Shown in pieces: positions 5,573-6,322 of a stretch of DNA of 6,322 bases. The position numbers and the translations under genes were made by a program. This DNA is from a bacterium. GTDB taxonomy: Bacteria; Verrucomicrobiota; Verrucomicrobiia; Limisphaerales; J093. The stretch's first letter is position 1; every line of letters begins with the position of its first letter. The stretch covers positions 1 to 6,322 of the forward strand of contig JAJXTA010000182.1 of assembly GCA_021784265.1 (NCBI GenBank). The letters are read 5' to 3'. Below the pieces are notes generated by a model. It did no database searches and was not told the DNA's origin. It saw only the letters and a list, made by a program, of their open reading frames with translations.

Positions 5573-6322
5573 GCCGTCTTGGGGGCCAGGACGCCGACCG
5601 TGGGTGGGGCATCGCGCAGCCAATGGCCCACGCCCAGGACGGCGCCAATCGCCAGGGCAAAGCTCACAAACCCGAACCAGTTGTGTACGACCTCGCCGGC
5701 ACCGCGGCCGAAGGCCTCGGCGGCGACGATGATGGCCACCAAGCGCAAGACGTTGCTGGCCAACGCCAGGGGCATGGCCAAAGCCATCATGAGCAAGCGC
5801 TTCCAAAGGGAGGTGAAACTGACCCAGCCGTAGATCGTTGTTAGCGCCAGCAGGGCGATGGTGCTGCGAATGCCGCTGCACGCCGCCGCGACTTCATACT
5901 GGTAGCTGCCGCGCGGATCGATGATCTGCACCCCCTGTTGCACCACCGGAATGCCCAGCGCCTTGTGCGAGACCGCCACCGCGATATCGGTGGCGATCTG
6001 GCGCAGGGGGATGGTGATCGGTTCCGCCAGGGTCGAGATGGGAATACAAAACACGAAGAGACAGAAGGGAAAGAAGCAGGCGCGGGCAAACCGCCAACCC
6101 CACACCGCCGCCAGCAGGGCATAAACGCCGGCGAACATTGCCACTATCGACACCCGGGGTTGCTGGACCAGGTACCCGATCACATGCAAGCCCAGGGCCG
6201 CCGCGAACAAGCCCAAGCCGGGCCACCAACCGGCCTTGGGGATGGCCAGGAGCGCCTGACGGTTGCGCCAGAACAAGACCAACACTACCACTGGGATCAG
6301 ATAACCGTGGGCGTCGTCGGAG
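5569..6322 (-). CDS. Exosortase/archaeosortase family transpeptidase (N-terminus cut by window edge)
   Basis: The frame is open to the right edge, so the N-terminus is missing; about 250 residues are visible. The first visible residues, SDDAHGYLIP, match the conserved 'SHGxLVP' loop near the start of exosortases, so a GTG at 6291 is not the start. The protein is almost entirely hydrophobic, with about seven visible membrane segments. The catalytic triad is complete: Cys148 in AAACSGIRST (codon 5878-5880), Arg193 in SNVLRL (codon 5743-5745) and His213 in EVVHNWFGF (codon 5683-5685), numbered from the first complete codon. Family knowledge: exosortases are inner-membrane cysteine enzymes that cut C-terminal sorting signals of the PEP-CTERM kind and pass the protein on to surface or extracellular matrix attachment. 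The gene overlaps the EpsI gene by ATGA. The subtype, and therefore the recognised target motif, cannot be assigned from this fragment, and no target protein is visible in the window. Confidence 0.95.
   Translation of the reverse strand, partial: SDDAHGYLIPVVVLVLFWRNRQALLAIPKAGWWPGLGLFAAALGLHVIGYLVQQPRVSIVAMFAGVYALLAAVWGWRFARACFFPFCLFVFCIPISTLAEPITIPLRQIATDIAVAVSHKALGIPVVQQGVQIIDPRGSYQYEVAAACSGIRSTIALLALTTIYGWVSFTSLWKRLLMMALAMPLALASNVLRLVAIIVAAEAFGRGAGEVVHNWFGFVSFALAIGAVLGVGHWLRDAPPTVGVLAPKTA

Noticed and set aside
5039..5833. A 264-codon open frame on the + strand across the EpsI and exosortase genes
   Set aside because: It is a shadow of two confidently identified genes, with no recognisable protein features and a composition typical of antisense frames.
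5573..5881. N-terminal extension of the EpsI frame upstream of 5572 (about 103 codons)
   Set aside because: It lies wholly inside the exosortase coding region in another frame, its residues are His/Arg/Gly-rich and unlike EpsI, and the ATGA overlap with a hydrophobic N-terminus gives a much better start at 5572.
1..6322. Search for tRNA/rRNA genes, CRISPR-like repeats, transposon ends and phage genes
   Set aside because: No spaced direct repeats, no transposase or integrase motifs and no cloverleaf-like sequence were seen; nearly all of the window is accounted for by six coding genes.

Overview
The window is GC-rich and tightly packed. It holds six genes: one β-propeller gene on the + strand (cut by the left edge) and five genes on the − strand, the most upstream of which is cut by the right edge. 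No rRNA, tRNA, CRISPR array, insertion sequence or prophage gene was seen. An exosortase next to an EpsI-family protein and a priming sugar transferase, together with a DUF1080 (3-keto-disaccharide hydrolase-like) secreted protein and a YVTN propeller protein, best fits a Gram-negative bacterium of the PVC group, most likely Verrucomicrobiota. That placement is inferred from family content and sequence style; no marker gene is present.

Layout by transcription. On the − strand, reading from the right edge: an exosortase missing its N-terminus (5569-6322) overlaps by four bases (ATGA) an EpsI-family protein (4826-5572). After 92 bp comes a membrane polyprenyl-phosphate sugar-1-phosphate transferase of the WbaP/ExoY type (3336-4733). 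These three form a recognisable exosortase/exopolysaccharide module. The exosortase cleaves and sorts C-terminally tagged secreted proteins, the EpsI protein works with it at the membrane, and the transferase loads the first sugar of a surface polysaccharide onto undecaprenyl phosphate. Such modules are known from PEP-CTERM-type systems, but no protein with a C-terminal sorting signal is encoded in this window.

Further along the − strand, after a 200-bp gap, is a secreted DUF1080 protein with an extra, unassigned C-terminal region (1954-3135). After another 130 bp comes a UbiA-family integral-membrane prenyltransferase (939-1823) whose second aspartate motif is altered. These two may be separate transcription units rather than part of the exosortase operon. 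The UbiA gene runs convergently into the + strand YVTN β-propeller gene (1-924), with only 14 bp between the two stop codons.

Everything visible belongs to known families. The points most worth a second look are the orphan-looking exosortase module, the altered UbiA motif, the DUF1080 C-terminal extension, a tiny in-frame ORF linking epsI-like and transferase genes, and the lack of Shine-Dalgarno sequences at all four visible − strand starts.
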